64,000 nucleotides of DNA from Herminiimonas arsenicoxydans (lineage in GTDB: Bacteria; Pseudomonadota; Gammaproteobacteria; Burkholderiales; Burkholderiaceae_D), in contig CU207211.1 of NCBI GenBank assembly GCA_000026125.1, positions 992,001-1,056,000 of the forward strand, written 5' to 3'. The notes under the pieces are model-generated. The model had not been told where the DNA came from. It was given only the letters and a program-made list of their open reading frames with translations, and did no database searches. Shown here in pieces: positions 17,473-27,731 of the stretch (position 1 is the first letter of the stretch; every line of letters starts with the position of its first letter). The translations under genes were made by a program, and so were the position numbers.

Positions 17473-18057
17473 TCAGTTAATTTGATTGGCAGCTTTGATC
17501 GCCGCAATTTCTTCTTCCGGAGTGGCGGCTTGCTTCTCGAATGCGCTGGCAGGAACCAGGCCTTTCAGATAGCCGATACGCTTGATGATTTCCGATATGC
17601 CTTGCAGGGCCAACAGGACAAAGCCTACCGGAATCAATAATTTGACCGGCCATACGATCAAGCCACCGGCATTGCTGGACACTTCTTGATTCTGGATGGA
17701 GATCCAGGCATAGGGTGCGCCGTAATATAAAATCAGCAAGGTGGCAGGCATCAGGAAGACGATGAAACCGATCAGGTCGATCCAGACTTGCGTACGCTTG
17801 GAAAAATGGCTGACGATGACATCAATGCGCACGTGTTCGTTACGGCGCAGCGTGTAGGAAGTTGCGAGCAAAAAGATGGCGGCAAACAAATACCATTGAA
17901 TTTCCAGCCAGCCATTCGAGCTCATATTGAAAACATAGCGGACTACAGCATTGCCGGTACAGATAAGGACGGCAAGCAGCAAAGCCCAGCTAATGCCGTG
18001 GCCAATTTTTTCATTGAGGCTATCAATGAATCGCGATAGCGATAGTAAAAAAGACAT
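17473..18057 (-). CDS. dctQ: TRAP transporter small membrane subunit
   Basis: DctQ is the small four-helix partner of DctM and stabilises the complex. The 194-residue protein has four hydrophobic segments, with the signature WLEIQWYLFAAIFLLATSYTL split around residue 50-70 followed by RRNEHVRIDVI. The C-terminus is hydrophilic. It is first in the dctQM operon, whose promoter must lie in the gap before argH. Confidence 0.92.
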   Translation of the reverse strand: MSFLLSLSRFIDSLNEKIGHGISWALLLAVLICTGNAVVRYVFNMSSNGWLEIQWYLFAAIFLLATSYTLRRNEHVRIDVIVSHFSKRTQVWIDLIGFIVFLMPATLLILYYGAPYAWISIQNQEVSSNAGGLIVWPVKLLIPVGFVLLALQGISEIIKRIGYLKGLVPASAFEKQAATPEEEIAAIKAANQIN

Positions 18058-18371
18058 TATCTTTTTGTCTCCAGATTGAAATTGAATAAAACATAAGCTA
18101 GGGCTTTTCTCTTTTGTTCCCGTACGGCAGCTTTTGCTTGTTATGCTCTTGGAATATACACATCTACCCCATCATCATAAACGAGAAGATACAGCCTGTA
18201 GCTGACACCAACATTACATAAGTTAAATGATCTTTGGCGATTGCGTGATCCCTGTCGATAATATGTGTTTTTTTAATCTATTGCCGGGTGAGCGGCAGAT
18301 GAAAAGCGGACAAAAAAATCTCTGGATTTTTCAGGGTCCAGAGATTGAGTGAAGCATCTATAACAGTTGCA
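18058..18371. other. Intergenic region upstream of dctQ
   Basis: The gap of about 310 bases is AT-rich. It should hold the dctQM promoter and includes the argH terminator at its right end. I see no gene. Confidence 0.5.
18312..18346 (-). terminator. Rho-independent terminator after argH
   Basis: On the minus strand the 10-bp stem AATCTCTGGA/TCCAGAGATT is followed by a run of T. Confidence 0.9.
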
Positions 18372-19766
18372 TTAAGCTAGCTTGGCGCGATGCCGGGCGA
18401 TGGCTGCACGTACCTGTTGTGGCGCTGTTCCGCCAACATGATTGCGTGCTGCAACGGAACCTTCCAGCGTCAGCACTGCGAAAATATCGGCTTCTATCAG
18501 TTTGGAAAATGCCTGCATTTCTTCCAGAGTCAGATCGCTCAGGTCTATGCCGCGATCGACGCAGGCACGTACTGCATGTGCTACGGCCTCATGCGCATCG
18601 CGGAAGGGCAGCCCTTTTTTCACCAGATAGTCGGCCAGATCGGTAGCGGTTGCATAACCCTGCAAGGCAGCAGCGCGCATTGCATCGGGTTTGACGGTGA
18701 TGCCGGTCGCCATATCGGCGAAGATGCGCAGCGTATCGACGACGGTGTCGACGGTATCGAACAGCGGTTCCTTGTCTTCCTGATTGTCCTTGTTGTAGGC
18801 CAGTGGCTGACCTTTCATCAAGGTCAGCAAGGCGATCAGGTGGCCATTGACGCGCCCGGTCTTGCCGCGTGCCAGTTCCGGCACGTCAGGATTTTTCTTT
18901 TGCGGCATGATAGACGAGCCGGTGCAGAAACGATCGGCGATATCGATGAAGCCAATGCGCGGGCTCATCCAGATCACCAGTTCTTCCGACATGCGCGAGA
19001 CGTGCGTCATGATCAGTGCGGCCGCGGCGCAGAATTCGATTGCAAAGTCGCGGTCTGAAACGGCATCCAGCGAATTGTGGCAGACGTCATCAAAACCCAG
19101 CGTTTTTGCCACGCGTTCGCGGTCGATAGGGAAGGTGGTCCCCGCCAGTGCCGCCGCACCCAGCGGCAGGCGATTGACGCGTTTGCGGCAATCCTGCATG
19201 CGCTCGGCATCGCGGCTGAACATTTCGACGTAAGCCAGCATGTGATGGCCGAAAGTGATCGGCTGCGCCACCTGCATGTGCGTGAAGCCGGGCAGTATGG
19301 TATCGGCATGCTGTTCTGCCAGATCCAGCAGTGCCAGACGCAAGTCGCGCAGCAGGCCGACGATATTGTCGATTTCGCTGCGGACGTACAGACGGATATC
19401 GGTGGCTACCTGATCGTTGCGCGAACGGCCGGTGTGCAGGCGCTTGCCGGCATCACCCACCAGCTCGGTCAGGCGTTTTTCTATGTTCAGGTGGACGTCT
19501 TCCAGATCCAGCAGCCATTCGAATTTGCCGGCCGTGATTTCTTCCAGTATCTGTGCCATGCCGCGTCGGATTTCAGCGTGGTCTTCCTGACTGATGATAT
19601 TCTGATGCGCCAGCATCTCCGCATGGGCGAGCGAACCCTGGATATCGACCTGCGCCAGACGTTTGTCGAAAAATACCGAGGCGGTGTAGCGCTTGACGAG
19701 ATCAGAGACGGGTTCGTTGAAGCGGGCCGACCAGGCCTCGCCTTTTTTGGAGAGTTGTGCTGTCAT
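18372..19766 (-). CDS. argH: Argininosuccinate lyase
   Basis: ArgH splits argininosuccinate into arginine and fumarate, the last step of arginine synthesis. The 464-residue protein is of normal length and carries the fumarase/aspartase superfamily signature [12 protein letters not shown], whose serine is the catalytic residue. It also has [18 protein letters not shown] and TIGFTHMQ-like text ([18 protein letters not shown], quoted in part). The gene is divergent from the AlgZ-type kinase gene, as it is in pseudomonads. Confidence 0.97.
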   Translation of the reverse strand: MTAQLSKKGEAWSARFNEPVSDLVKRYTASVFFDKRLAQVDIQGSLAHAEMLAHQNIISQEDHAEIRRGMAQILEEITAGKFEWLLDLEDVHLNIEKRLTELVGDAGKRLHTGRSRNDQVATDIRLYVRSEIDNIVGLLRDLRLALLDLAEQHADTILPGFTHMQVAQPITFGHHMLAYVEMFSRDAERMQDCRKRVNRLPLGAAALAGTTFPIDRERVAKTLGFDDVCHNSLDAVSDRDFAIEFCAAAALIMTHVSRMSEELVIWMSPRIGFIDIADRFCTGSSIMPQKKNPDVPELARGKTGRVNGHLIALLTLMKGQPLAYNKDNQEDKEPLFDTVDTVVDTLRIFADMATGITVKPDAMRAAALQGYATATDLADYLVKKGLPFRDAHEAVAHAVRACVDRGIDLSDLTLEEMQAFSKLIEADIFAVLTLEGSVAARNHVGGTAPQQVRAAIARHRAKLA

Positions 19767-19845
19767 AATTGGTTCCTGAAGAATACGCGATTATAGATCA
19801 ACCCAAGCTCGCCATCCCACACCCAGCCGTGATAAATCCTTAACC

Positions 19846-20892
19846 ATGCAGCCATTGTCAGATTCCGCGCCGGCAAAGCCCCTCGAGATCGTGATTCCCG
19901 ATTGTTGCAATATCGGCATCATGGTCAAGTCGCTGCTGATCGTCAACGGCGTCGTGCTGACGGTGATGTTGATTAATGCGACCAGTTTGTATGCCGGTTT
20001 GCTGGCCTTTGTCGAAGCGTCGATGCTGGTTGAGCTGGCCTGTTTGCTGTCCTTGCTCGGCTTGTGCGGCTTGCGTCGCCTGATCAGAACCATTCCGCCA
20101 TGGGGGCAGCGTCTGGCCTGTGCCTTGCTGCCGGCGGCGATTACCGGCTTGATCATTCATTATCTGCTTAACGATGCGAACGGCATGATCAGCCTGAGCA
20201 GGCTATCGGCGTCTGAAGGTATAGTCTGCGCAGCGCTGTTCGGCATCGGTTTGCAGCATTATTTCGAACTACGTACGCGCGCCTTTTCGCCTGCGCTGGC
20301 CGAGGCGCGGCTGCAGGCATTGCAGGCCCGCATACGTCCGCATTTTCTGTTCAACAGCCTGAATGCGGTGTTGTCGCTGATACGCACGGAACCGCGCCGC
20401 GCAGAAAGTACACTGGAAGATATGGCGGATCTGTTCCGTATCCTGATGCGAGATGCGCGCGAGATTACGACGCTGGGCAATGAAATCAGAATAGGCATGC
20501 AGTATCTTTCCATAGAAAAAATCAGACTGGGAGAGCGCTTGCAGGTCACATGGGATATGGAAAATATTTCCGGCGACAGTTTGCAGCGGGCGACGGTGCC
20601 GGCATTGCTGCTGCAACCGTTGCTGGAAAATGCCGTGCATTACGGAGTTGAACCATCGACTGATACTGCATTGATCAGCATTGCCATCAGTCGCGTACGC
20701 GACCGCATCGAGGTCGTGATGAGCAATCCATTTCATGCCGATGCAGTGTCGACGGGCAATCACATGGCGCTGGATAATATCCGTGAACGCCTGACGCTTT
20801 TATACGATATGGAGGCGCAATTGACGACGCAGGTGACGGAAGGACAATTCAAATTGCATCTTCATTTTCCCTATCGCAAGGCTGGCGCATGA
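19846..20892 (+). CDS. algZ: LytS/AlgZ-type sensor histidine kinase
   Basis: This inner-membrane kinase is the partner of the LytTR regulator encoded next. Residues 25-150 are hydrophobic with about four membrane segments. The His_kinase domain follows, with the phosphoacceptor motif RPHFLFNSLNAVLSLIR and the N box LLQPLLENAVHYG. A HATPase region ends in NIRERLTLLY. In Pseudomonas, AlgZ (FimS) with AlgR controls twitching motility and alginate; here the signal and regulon are unknown. It overlaps algR by ATGA, so the two are coupled. Confidence 0.88.
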   Translation: MQPLSDSAPAKPLEIVIPDCCNIGIMVKSLLIVNGVVLTVMLINATSLYAGLLAFVEASMLVELACLLSLLGLCGLRRLIRTIPPWGQRLACALLPAAITGLIIHYLLNDANGMISLSRLSASEGIVCAALFGIGLQHYFELRTRAFSPALAEARLQALQARIRPHFLFNSLNAVLSLIRTEPRRAESTLEDMADLFRILMRDAREITTLGNEIRIGMQYLSIEKIRLGERLQVTWDMENISGDSLQRATVPALLLQPLLENAVHYGVEPSTDTALISIAISRVRDRIEVVMSNPFHADAVSTGNHMALDNIRERLTLLYDMEAQLTTQVTEGQFKLHLHFPYRKAGA

Positions 20893-21695
20893 TGCCGCGC
20901 ATCTTCATCGTCGATGATGAAGCGCCGGCGCGTGCGCGGCTGACGACACTGCTGTCGGACATCGCAGCCGAATGCCCGCATGAACTGGTAGGCGAAGCGT
21001 CGCAGGCGCAACAGGCGCTGGACCGGATTGCCGAAACGGCGCCGGACATCGTGCTGCTGGATGTGCAAATGCCCGGCATGACGGGCATCGAGATGGCAGC
21101 GCATCTGGCACGAAATCAAACGCCGGTGCCGGCGATTATTTTCGTCACCGCCTATGATGAATATGCATTGCAGGCTTTCGAAGTGCATGCGCTCGACTAC
21201 CTGCTCAAGCCGGTGCGCGCGGCACGTCTGGCGGAAGCGATCAGGCGCGTGCATGCCTTGAAGCAGGGTGCTGGAGCGCAGGAAAAACTGATGGCGGATG
21301 CGACTGCTCCGCTGCAAGCCATGCGCAGGAATTTCTCGGTACAGGAACGCGGACGCCTGTTGCTGGTGCCGGTGAGCGAGGTGTTGTATCTGAAGGCGGA
21401 AGCGAAATACGTGACCTTGCGCACGCGCGAGCGCGAGTATCTGCTGGAGGGCGCATTGTCTGCGCTGGAACAGGAATTTTCCATGCAATTCATACGCGTG
21501 CATCGCAATGCGCTGGTCGCGCGTCATGCGATTGCCGGCGTGGAGCGGGGACAACTGTTGGTAGATATGGAAAACGACGGCCATAACGATGGCGACCGTG
21601 CGCAGGAGTCATGGCAAGTGATTTTGCACGGCATCAGCGATCGTCTGCCGATTTCACGACGCCAGTGGCCGGCCGTCAAGGCACTGGTGCGGTAG
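20889..21695 (+). CDS. algR: LytTR-family response regulator AlgR
   Basis: The receiver domain (residues 1-120) has the acidic pair in FIVDDEAPARARL, the phosphoacceptor aspartate in VLLDVQMPGMTG (about residue 57) and the lysine in LDYLLKPV. The DNA-binding LytTR domain follows from about residue 140 (SVQERGRLLLVPVSEVLYL, then FIRVHRNALVAR). At 268 residues it is slightly longer than Pseudomonas AlgR, with a hydrophilic insert rich in Asp and Asn (MENDGHNDGDRAQ) before the end. It probably activates genes from extended LytTR sites after phosphorylation by AlgZ. Confidence 0.9.
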   Translation: MMPRIFIVDDEAPARARLTTLLSDIAAECPHELVGEASQAQQALDRIAETAPDIVLLDVQMPGMTGIEMAAHLARNQTPVPAIIFVTAYDEYALQAFEVHALDYLLKPVRAARLAEAIRRVHALKQGAGAQEKLMADATAPLQAMRRNFSVQERGRLLLVPVSEVLYLKAEAKYVTLRTREREYLLEGALSALEQEFSMQFIRVHRNALVARHAIAGVERGQLLVDMENDGHNDGDRAQESWQVILHGISDRLPISRRQWPAVKALVR

Positions 21696-21722
21696 CGGCA
21701 TTCGCTGGCGTTCAGGCGATAA

Positions 21723-21750
21723 AAAAAGGAAGCGCATGCGCTTCCTTTTT
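21723..21750. terminator. Bidirectional terminator between algR and ppc
   Basis: The sequence is a perfect 28-bp palindrome: AAAAAGGAAGCGCA followed by its exact complement. GC-rich stem plus A and T flanks allow termination in both directions. Confidence 0.88.
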
Positions 21751-21768
21751 CGTTGCTGCAAAGCTTGC

Positions 21769-24603
21769 TCAGCCGGTATTGCGCAAGCCGGCTGCAATGC
21801 CGTTGATCGACAGATGGATGCCGCGGCGGACACGATCATCCGCATCGCCGCCATTCATGGTGGCGCGATGGCGCTTGATCAACTCAACCTGCAAGTGATT
21901 GAGCGGATCGAGATACGCAAAGCGGTTCTTGATGGAGCGTGCCAGCAGTGGGTTGTTGGCCAGGCGTTCCTTCTTGCCGGTGATCAGTGTCAGCGATGCC
22001 GAGGTACGTTCGTGTTCATTGACGATGCGCTTGAAGATGCTGTTGCGCAGTTTCTTGTCGCTGACCAGTTCCGCATAACGCGAAGCGACTGCCAGATCGG
22101 TTTTCGACAGGACCATATCCATATTCGACAGCAGCGTGGCAAAGAACGGCCATTCCTTCAGCATCGCGCGCAGCGTAGCCACGCGCTTGGCCTTGTTGTC
22201 GCCCTGTGTCAGCCATAGCTCGATGGCGCTGCCGAAGCCGTACCAGCCCGGCAGCAGCAAACGGCACTGCCCCCAGGAAAAACCCCATGGAATGGCACGC
22301 AGATCCTCGATGCGACGGGTCGCCTTGCGCGAAGCCGGACGTGAACCGATATTGAGTTCGGCGATTTCTGCAATCGGTGTAGCCGCGAAAAAGTAATCGG
22401 TGAAACCGGGAGTTTCATACACCAGATTGCGATACGCCTTGTATGCCAGTTCCGATAACTCGCCCATGACGCTTTCAAACTCGGCCAGTTTTTTCGCGTG
22501 CCGGGTTTCGGACGGCGCCGGTATCAGGCTGGCTTCCAGTGTCGCGGCAACCAGCAGCGCCAGATTGCGGCGGCCGATTTCCGGATTGGAGAATTTCGAT
22601 GCGATGATTTCGCCCTGTTCAGTCAGACGAATCTGGCCGTTTACGGTGCCCGGCGGTTGCGCCAGAATCGCTTCGTAGCTTGGACCGCCGCCGCGACCGA
22701 CTGTGCCGCCACGACCGTGGAACAGGCGCAGCTTGACGCCGGCATTGTTGAAGACTTCAACCAGCTGCGTTTCTGCCTTGTACAGTTCCCAGTTCGAGGT
22801 GAGGAAGCCGCCGTCCTTGTTGGAATCCGAATAGCCGAGCATGACTTCCTGCAGGTGGCCTTGTTTGGCGATCAGTTTTCTGACCTGCGGAATCGCCATT
22901 ACCTGTTCCATGATGGTGGCGGCCAGACGCAGGTCGGGTATCGTCTCGAACAATGGAATCACCATCAGTTCGAGTTGGCCGACCGAGTCCTTGTCTGTAT
23001 CCAGGCGCAACAGGCCGGTCTCGCGTTGCAGCAGCAGCACTTCCAGCATGTCGGATACGGTTTCCGTGTGCGAGATGATGTAGTTGCGAATCGCGCGTGC
23101 GCCGTAACGTTTGCGGATATCGCTGGCGGCGCGCAGGATGGACAGTTCGGAATTGGTTTCCTCCGAATAATCGACATACGGCGAATACAGCAGGCGCGGG
23201 TGGTCCAGTTCGGCCAGCAGCAAGGCTACTTTCTTTTCTTCCGGCAGTGCAGCGTAGGCAGATTCGACTTGTGCGCACTTGAACAGTTCGCTCAATACGC
23301 GTTCATGCACGTCCGAACTTTGACGCATATCCAGCGTCGCCAGATGGAAACCGAAAATTTCCGCCGCCCGCAGCAGGGATGCCAGGCGCGGTTTGATCAG
23401 GGCGGCGCCGTGGCGTGCCTTCAGCGAATCAGCCAGTGCCTGCAGATCGCTCGAGAATTCGGCAGCGTTTTCATAGGCCGGTGCAGAACCGATTTCCTTG
23501 CGCAGCACGGTTGCGCCTTGCGCGCGTGCAGTGGCTGCGAGGCGGGCATACATGCCGATCAGTGCACGACGATATTGTTCGTCGGTGCGATGTTCGGAGG
23601 TGTCCGGCGACTTGTCGGCAAGCGCCTGCACTTCCGGACTGACGCCGGCGAGGAAGGTCGAAATCGACAGCTCGGCTCCCAGTGCGTGCACTTCTTCCAG
23701 ATAGAACTCGAGGATGGTGGTCGATTGACGCGCCAGTGCGAGTTGCATCGTGTCGCCATTGACATTCGGATTGCCGTCACGATCGCCGCCTATCCAGCTG
23801 CCCATCTGTATATACAAAGGCTGTTCGCGGCTGGCGCTGCTGGCGCGCTGCGGGAAACGCTCGGCGATTTCCGATTCGATATCCTCGTACAGCGCCGGCA
23901 ATTCGCGCAGGAAGGTCATGCGGTAATACGACAGCGCATTGTTGATTTCGTCTTCAACCGTCAATTTCGTGTAACGCAGCAGACGGGTCTGCCACAGGGT
24001 CGTGACGCGCGAATGGATGCGTTCGGTATTTTCTGCACGTTCCTTGGCGGTCATGGGCAGATCGCGCGCGGCCAGCAGACTGGCGATATCGTGCTCGGCA
24101 TCGAGGATGCTCTTGCGCTGCACTTCGGTCGGGTGTGCGGTCAGCACCGGCGAAATCAATGCATCCTTGAAAAACTTGCGCACGGTGGCTCCGGAGACGC
24201 CGGCATCGTGCAGTTTTTCCAGTGCACAGGCGACGCTGCCGTCTTGCGGCTGCGAGCCGGCCAGCAAATGGGCGCGGCGGCGGCGGTTGTGATGCTGGTC
24301 TTCGGCGATATTGGCCAGATGTGAAAAATAGGAGAAGGCACGCACCACGGAAATGGTTTGTTCACGCGTGAGTTTCTTCAGCAGCTTGTTGAGTTCGGCG
24401 CCGGCCTGCACATCGGATTCGCGGCGAAAGCGAACGGCGGTCTGGCGTATGGTTTCCACTATTTCGAATACGGCGTCGCCTTGCTGATCGCGCAGGACGT
24501 CGCCGAGCAAACGGCCCAGCAAACGGATATCTTCCTTGAGTGGCGCATCTTTATCAGCGGAAGAAGTAAGCGTACGCGTTGGAGTTTTCAGTTGTTTTGC
24601 CAT
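21769..24603 (-). CDS. ppc: Phosphoenolpyruvate carboxylase
   Basis: PEPC adds bicarbonate to phosphoenolpyruvate to make oxaloacetate, refilling the TCA cycle. The 944-residue protein has the catalytic histidine region VLTAHPTEVQRKS, the lysine/arginine motif LGYSDSNKDGGFLTSNWELY in parts, and FHGRGGTVGRGGGP. The C-terminus RNTG is the conserved end. I use ATG 24603 (MAKQLKTPTRT); an in-frame TTG at 24618 adds five residues. The gene sits between algR and hemC and is transcribed against both. Confidence 0.97.
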   Translation of the reverse strand: MAKQLKTPTRTLTSSADKDAPLKEDIRLLGRLLGDVLRDQQGDAVFEIVETIRQTAVRFRRESDVQAGAELNKLLKKLTREQTISVVRAFSYFSHLANIAEDQHHNRRRRAHLLAGSQPQDGSVACALEKLHDAGVSGATVRKFFKDALISPVLTAHPTEVQRKSILDAEHDIASLLAARDLPMTAKERAENTERIHSRVTTLWQTRLLRYTKLTVEDEINNALSYYRMTFLRELPALYEDIESEIAERFPQRASSASREQPLYIQMGSWIGGDRDGNPNVNGDTMQLALARQSTTILEFYLEEVHALGAELSISTFLAGVSPEVQALADKSPDTSEHRTDEQYRRALIGMYARLAATARAQGATVLRKEIGSAPAYENAAEFSSDLQALADSLKARHGAALIKPRLASLLRAAEIFGFHLATLDMRQSSDVHERVLSELFKCAQVESAYAALPEEKKVALLLAELDHPRLLYSPYVDYSEETNSELSILRAASDIRKRYGARAIRNYIISHTETVSDMLEVLLLQRETGLLRLDTDKDSVGQLELMVIPLFETIPDLRLAATIMEQVMAIPQVRKLIAKQGHLQEVMLGYSDSNKDGGFLTSNWELYKAETQLVEVFNNAGVKLRLFHGRGGTVGRGGGPSYEAILAQPPGTVNGQIRLTEQGEIIASKFSNPEIGRRNLALLVAATLEASLIPAPSETRHAKKLAEFESVMGELSELAYKAYRNLVYETPGFTDYFFAATPIAEIAELNIGSRPASRKATRRIEDLRAIPWGFSWGQCRLLLPGWYGFGSAIELWLTQGDNKAKRVATLRAMLKEWPFFATLLSNMDMVLSKTDLAVASRYAELVSDKKLRNSIFKRIVNEHERTSASLTLITGKKERLANNPLLARSIKNRFAYLDPLNHLQVELIKRHRATMNGGDADDRVRRGIHLSINGIAAGLRNTG

Positions 24604-24773
24604 AGTTGAATGATGCAATCAGCTTGTTGAGGATGATAAGGATGGAGTGGGTCGGCTGTCGGGCGAAGGCGCATGCTAAAATTTCACCAATGTCTTAACC
24701 TACAATCTGCAATGTCATCGGTTCTGCTGCGCCAGCAAAAACCGCCGAACTTGCAGAAAATCGAAAGAAGCCG

Positions 24774-25727
24774 TTGAAATTTCCACCCCCGAAAAAATTG
24801 GTCATTGCCTCGCGTGAAAGTCGTCTGGCCATGTGGCAAGCCGAGCATGTACGCGAAAAACTGGCCTTATTATATCCGCAGTGTGCGATCGAGATTCTCG
24901 GCATGACCACGCGCGGCGATCAAATTCTCGATCGCACCCTGTCCAAGGTCGGTGGCAAAGGCCTGTTTGTCAAAGAACTGGAAGTGGCGATTGCTGAGCG
25001 GCGCGCTGATCTGGCCGTACATTCGCTGAAGGATGTACCGATGAGCCTGCCGGAAGGTTTTGCGCTGGCGGCCGTGCTGGAACGGGAAGATCCGCGCGAT
25101 GCCTTCGTTTCCAACGACTATGCATCGCTGGACGATTTGCCGGATGGCGCCATCGTCGGTACCAGCAGCCTGCGGCGTCAGGCCTTGATTGCCGCACGCT
25201 ATCCGAAACTGGTGATCCGTCCATTGCGCGGCAATCTGGATACCCGTCTGGGCAAGCTGGACAAGGGCGAATATGCCGCCATCATTTTGGCTGCTGCCGG
25301 ACTGAAACGGCTGGGTATGCCGCAACGCATACGCGCCGTACTCGATCCGGAGCAAAGTTTGCCGGCCCCCGGACAGGGTGCAATGGGCATAGAGATTCAT
25401 GCCGATAGAGCCGATTTGCAGGAATGGCTGGCGCCGCTCAACCATGAGGCGACGGCGCAGGCAGTCACTGCGGAACGCACGGTATCCAGAAATTTCGGCG
25501 GCAGTTGCCAGATTCCGTTGGCGGCATTTGCCACGATAGAGAACGGCACCATGCGCTTGCGCGCCATGATCGCCACCCCGGATGGCAAGCGGGTGGCACG
25601 TGCCGACCTGAACGGAGCGGCGCATGCGCCGGAAGCGCTGGGCGGGCAGATTGCCGAGCTGTTGCACCAGCAGGAAGCCAATGCCATTCTGGAGTCCTGC
25701 AAGACGGAAGACGCCGGGAATGCCTGA
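24774..25727 (+). CDS. hemC: Porphobilinogen deaminase (hydroxymethylbilane synthase)
   Basis: HemC joins four porphobilinogen units into hydroxymethylbilane. The 317-residue protein has the start [19 protein letters not shown], the catalytic aspartate in HSLKDVPM (D88), and Cys245 in [13 protein letters not shown], to which the dipyrromethane cofactor attaches. The start is a TTG at 24774 preceded by a purine-rich GAAAGAAG; no in-frame ATG lies close upstream. It overlaps hemD by eight bases. Confidence 0.96.
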   Translation: MKFPPPKKLVIASRESRLAMWQAEHVREKLALLYPQCAIEILGMTTRGDQILDRTLSKVGGKGLFVKELEVAIAERRADLAVHSLKDVPMSLPEGFALAAVLEREDPRDAFVSNDYASLDDLPDGAIVGTSSLRRQALIAARYPKLVIRPLRGNLDTRLGKLDKGEYAAIILAAAGLKRLGMPQRIRAVLDPEQSLPAPGQGAMGIEIHADRADLQEWLAPLNHEATAQAVTAERTVSRNFGGSCQIPLAAFATIENGTMRLRAMIATPDGKRVARADLNGAAHAPEALGGQIAELLHQQEANAILESCKTEDAGNA

Positions 25728-26502
25728 TTCCGTGTTGGGCGAGGTCGTCATCACGCGGCCGCTGGCGCAAGCCGAAGGGCTGGCGCGACGCGTGACTGCG
25801 CTGGGTCGCAAGGCGACCGTGTTTCCCCTGCTCGATATTTTGCCGCTGGCCGATCAGGCATCCCTGCAGCAAGCGCTGCGCGATCTCAGCGGCTATGCGC
25901 TGATTGCCTTCGTTAGCCCCAACGCAATCGATGCTGCGCTGGCTGCGCGTGCCGATTGGCCGCGCGATATTCCGATGGCAGTGGTCGGCGAAGGTAGCCG
26001 GCTGGCATTGGCCAGGCACGGTTTGACGGCGGAAAACAGCACCATCATCAGTCCGACCGATCTGGATCGCACCGATTCCGAAACCTTGCTGGCGGAACTG
26101 GATTTGCCCGCCTTGCGCAACAAGCAGATTTTGATCGTGCGCGGCGAAACCGGGCGGCCGCTGTTAAGCGAAGCCTTGCGGGCAGCCGGTGCGCAGGTGA
26201 CCTTGCTGGCCGCTTACCGCAGAGTGGCGCCGGTATTCGATGCAACACGCCGCCGCGAACTGAAACGTTTATTGCATGGTCAGAACGATTGGATCGTAAC
26301 CAGTTCGGAAGCCTTGCGCTTTTTGATGCAGATGGTTGCGCAACTCGATGAAGCAGAGGGCGTCGCTAAAATGCAACAGCAAAGAATCATCGTATCGCAT
26401 ATACGCATAGGCGAAACCGCGCAGTTGCTGGGTTTCAGTAATATTACCGTTACTAGATCAGGCGACGACGGACTGTTAGCCGCGTTACAATCTCGCACAT
26501 GA
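25720..26502 (+). CDS. hemD: Uroporphyrinogen-III synthase
   Basis: HemD closes hydroxymethylbilane into uroporphyrinogen III. The 260-residue protein has the weakly conserved two-domain HemD fold; recognisable parts are [21 protein letters not shown] at the start (partly quoted), [50 protein letters not shown] in parts, AYRR and the C-terminal [13 protein letters not shown]. Identification also rests on the position overlapping hemC. The ATG at 25720 lies within the end of hemC. It overlaps hemX by four bases (ATGA). Confidence 0.92.
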   Translation: MPDSVLGEVVITRPLAQAEGLARRVTALGRKATVFPLLDILPLADQASLQQALRDLSGYALIAFVSPNAIDAALAARADWPRDIPMAVVGEGSRLALARHGLTAENSTIISPTDLDRTDSETLLAELDLPALRNKQILIVRGETGRPLLSEALRAAGAQVTLLAAYRRVAPVFDATRRRELKRLLHGQNDWIVTSSEALRFLMQMVAQLDEAEGVAKMQQQRIIVSHIRIGETAQLLGFSNITVTRSGDDGLLAALQSRT

Positions 26503-27656
26503 ACGACATGCCGACATCTCCAGAATCCACGCCGCCAGCAACTCCTGCTGCGGCATCCGCCCCTGAAATCAAAGCGGACAATACTTCCATGCACAAGGAA
26601 AATGCTCCAGCCGGCAAGCGTCAGCCGCTGATTTATATTGCGCTGATCGTGCTGGCCGTACTGCTGGCAGCACAATGGTGGACCTCGCATCGCGAGCTTT
26701 CCAGCGTGCGCAGTGAAGTCGCGCGGCGCATGCAAAGCGGCGACGCCATCAATAGTGAAACCAAGGTCATCGTGAAATCGGCGCAGGAAACCATCACCGA
26801 ATTGCAGGCCAAGGTGAATGTGCTGGAAAGCAAGCAGATAGAAGCGCAAAGCCAGCAACTCGCGCTGGAGCAGCTATATCAGGATTTATTCAAGAAACGC
26901 GAAGACTGGGCGCTGGCGGAAATCGAACAGGTCCTGTCCACCGCCAGCCAGCAACTGCAACTGGCCGGCAATGTACAAGGCGCCTTGATTGCGCTGCAAA
27001 ATGCCGATGTGCGTCTGTCGCGTTCCGATACGCCGCAATTCGTCACTGTGCGACGCGCCATCGGGCATGACATTCAGCGTCTGAAAGCCTTGCCCAGCCT
27101 GGATCTGACCGGTATCGCGCTGCGCCTGGATAGCGTGATCGGGCAGATCGACACCATGCCGCTGCTGGCGGACGAGCAACCGGCCTTGCCGGCAAGCGAG
27201 CCGAAAAACCGTCGCCCCCCAAGCAAGGTAAAAGCAGCGAAAGCAACGACTGCTGAAGAGCAGGCGGCGAACGATTGGTGGCCGGTGGCAAAAGCACAAT
27301 GGGAAAGCTGGACCAATGAAATGTGGAGCGAAATCCAGCAACTGATACGCGTGCGCAGTGTGGAAACATCGGATGCCTTGCTGCTGTCGCCGACACAGGC
27401 GTATTACGCACGTGAAAATCTGAAGCTGCGCCTGCTGAATGCGCGTCTGGCCCTGTTGTCACGCAATGAAGCGGCCTTCCGCAGCGACATGATTGCGTCG
27501 CAGGACAGCATCGCCAAGTATTTCGATACGCGCGCCAAGCAGACGCAAACTGCGCAGGCAATGTTGAAGCAGGTACAGTCGAGCAATCTGGCAATCGAGA
27601 TGCCTACTTTGGCTGAAAGCCTGAATGCAGTCCGTAACTACAAAGCGAAACCTTGA
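26499..27656 (+). CDS. hemX: HemX-like membrane protein
   Basis: The 385-residue protein has a disordered Pro/Ala/Ser N-terminus, one membrane segment at about residues 48-63 (LIYIALIVLAVLLAAQWW), then a long alpha-helical coiled-coil part. This layout is the proteobacterial HemX family, sometimes mislabelled as uroporphyrinogen-III methyltransferase. No methyltransferase motifs are visible. Its exact role is unclear; location in the hem operon suggests help in organising haem enzymes at the membrane. It also contains a Lys/Ala/Pro-rich linker near residue 240 (RRPPSKVKAAKATTAEE). Confidence 0.87.
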   Translation: MNDMPTSPESTPPATPAAASAPEIKADNTSMHKENAPAGKRQPLIYIALIVLAVLLAAQWWTSHRELSSVRSEVARRMQSGDAINSETKVIVKSAQETITELQAKVNVLESKQIEAQSQQLALEQLYQDLFKKREDWALAEIEQVLSTASQQLQLAGNVQGALIALQNADVRLSRSDTPQFVTVRRAIGHDIQRLKALPSLDLTGIALRLDSVIGQIDTMPLLADEQPALPASEPKNRRPPSKVKAAKATTAEEQAANDWWPVAKAQWESWTNEMWSEIQQLIRVRSVETSDALLLSPTQAYYARENLKLRLLNARLALLSRNEAAFRSDMIASQDSIAKYFDTRAKQTQTAQAMLKQVQSSNLAIEMPTLAESLNAVRNYKAKP

Positions 27657-27731
27657 TTCTTTTTGAATTGATTATCCCGAACCCGGTTTCAGGATTCGCT
27701 TTTTAAACCATGATTGCCACCCGTTTTTAAT

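Noticed and set aside
22498..24324. Long plus-strand frame (about 608 codons) inside ppc
   Set aside because: It is antisense to a clearly identified ppc, with odd composition (many Gln, Arg, Cys) and no family. Such shadow frames are expected in GC-rich DNA.
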